A DNA stretch of 64,000 nt from Segatella copri (GTDB lineage: Bacteria > Bacteroidota > Bacteroidia > Bacteroidales > Bacteroidaceae). The position numbers and the translations under genes are program-made. Each line of letters starts with the position of its first letter. Positions within the stretch are counted from its first letter, which is position 1. The stretch is taken from positions 3,877,001-3,941,000 of the forward strand of contig NZ_CP137557.1 in assembly GCF_019249655.2 (NCBI RefSeq). Reading direction: 5' to 3'. Under the pieces are notes generated by a model. It ran no database searches. It worked only from the letters and a program-made list of their open reading frames with translations, and had not been told where the DNA came from. Below, piece after piece: positions 63,688-64,000 of this stretch.

Positions 63688-63839
63688 CTATTGCACACTA
63701 CACGGAAGTTCAGCAAATAGCTGTGTATAAGGTTGTTATGTGAGTGTAGTGTGGGCGCTGACACTACACGAATACTACACTACATTACACGGAGCGAGAT
63801 GAGTGTAGTGTGGTGTAGTGTTAGTGTAGTGTGCAATAG
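63688..63839. repeat. Inverted repeat with multiple GTGTAGTGT boxes upstream of the fimbrial operon
   Basis: A perfect 16-bp arm pair CTATTGCACACTACAC (63688-63703) with its complement (63824-63839). Between them are further GAGTGTAGTGT and ACACTACAC boxes in both orientations (near 63742, 63761, 63774, 63802, 63814). It looks like an iteron- or operator-like region, about 65-215 bp before the Mfa2-like start. Confidence 0.75.
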
Positions 63840-64000
63840 TTTTCGAGATTTCTGCGTATGCTGCGATACGCTGATTTCGAAAGCCTGTTTCCGAAGGCAA
63901 GTGTAGGCGATAGCGGAGTGGAATTCCGCTCATTTCGCAAAGTGCCTAGGCATGGCAGTTAACTGCCGTAGTTAGGACAGAAAGTTGCCCCAGCTAGGGC
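63840..64000. repeat. REP-like non-coding DNA at the window end
   Basis: No gene is seen. The stretch has short palindromes (for example GGCAGTTAACTGCC near 63954, GCGGAGTGGAATTCCGC near 63914). It may be the edge of another repeat element cut by the window. Confidence 0.45.

Overview
The window looks like the chromosome of a gut Bacteroidota, most likely a Prevotella/Segatella copri-type organism. The evidence is Bacteroidota promoters throughout (TAnnTTTG at -7 with TTG or TTTG about 20 bp upstream), N-succinylornithine-type carbamoyltransferase in an acyl-arginine pathway, Mfa2/FimB-type fimbrial lipoproteins, a TonB receptor beside a GH36 enzyme, a GH92 enzyme, and DUF6057- and DUF6377-type proteins. 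The species call is an inference from gene content. No rRNA, tRNA or CRISPR array was seen.

Layout. 1-8.9 kb is housekeeping: the end of a PfkB sugar kinase, lpxH, sufT-like, radC, a GT2 glycosyltransferase, efp, rpmH, and a PASTA protein-rluD-ddl-acyltransferase series. 9-13.3 kb holds a beta-propeller lipoprotein and DUF6057 membrane protein operon whose upstream region carries a complete IS4-type insertion sequence (14-bp inverted ends, 5-bp target duplication). 13.3-16.9 kb has a Rid/chorismatase-like protein and proA-argF'. 17-19 kb is a repeat-rich non-coding island next to a decayed DUF1016 nuclease gene. 19-26.7 kb carries a lactonase, a DUF6377-like regulator, a TonB receptor and an alpha-galactosidase. 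26.8-32.7 kb has proB, an XRE-cupin regulator with an acyl-CoA ligase, an AAA/PD-(D/E)XK protein and proC. 33-38 kb is a small accessory island with a HEPN/MNT toxin-antitoxin pair, pseudogenes (DUF1016, KilA-N, a truncated copy of the MNT gene), an AT-rich lipoprotein gene and several short tandem arrays. 38.2-43 kb is an argR-GNAT-argG-argC-argD operon. 43.3-48 kb holds a histidine acid phosphatase-GH92 fusion and a membrane-anchored AraC-type regulator. 48.3-63.7 kb holds a Bax-inhibitor-1 protein and a fimbria-like operon (Mfa2-like anchor, fimbrillin-like protein, and a giant beta-helix surface protein of about 4,050 residues).

How the genes fit together. proA, proB, proC, the arginine operon and argF' give nearly all of proline synthesis and much of acylated-ornithine arginine synthesis in one 30-kb stretch. 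The alpha-galactosidase, TonB receptor and the phosphatase-GH92 fusion point to glycan foraging. The giant protein with the fimbrial lipoproteins is a surface-adhesion module; its signal peptide lies in a different frame from the body, and restoring one 5-bp repeat unit would rejoin them.

The most unusual signals are the split giant beta-helix gene with a candidate slippage switch, the two-enzyme phosphatase-mannosidase polypeptide, two DUF1016 genes that have both lost their catalytic core, a 282-bp fold-back element with an 8-bp target duplication and a shorter relative, and four unrelated intergenic arrays with repeat periods of 21, 22, 23 and 33 bp.
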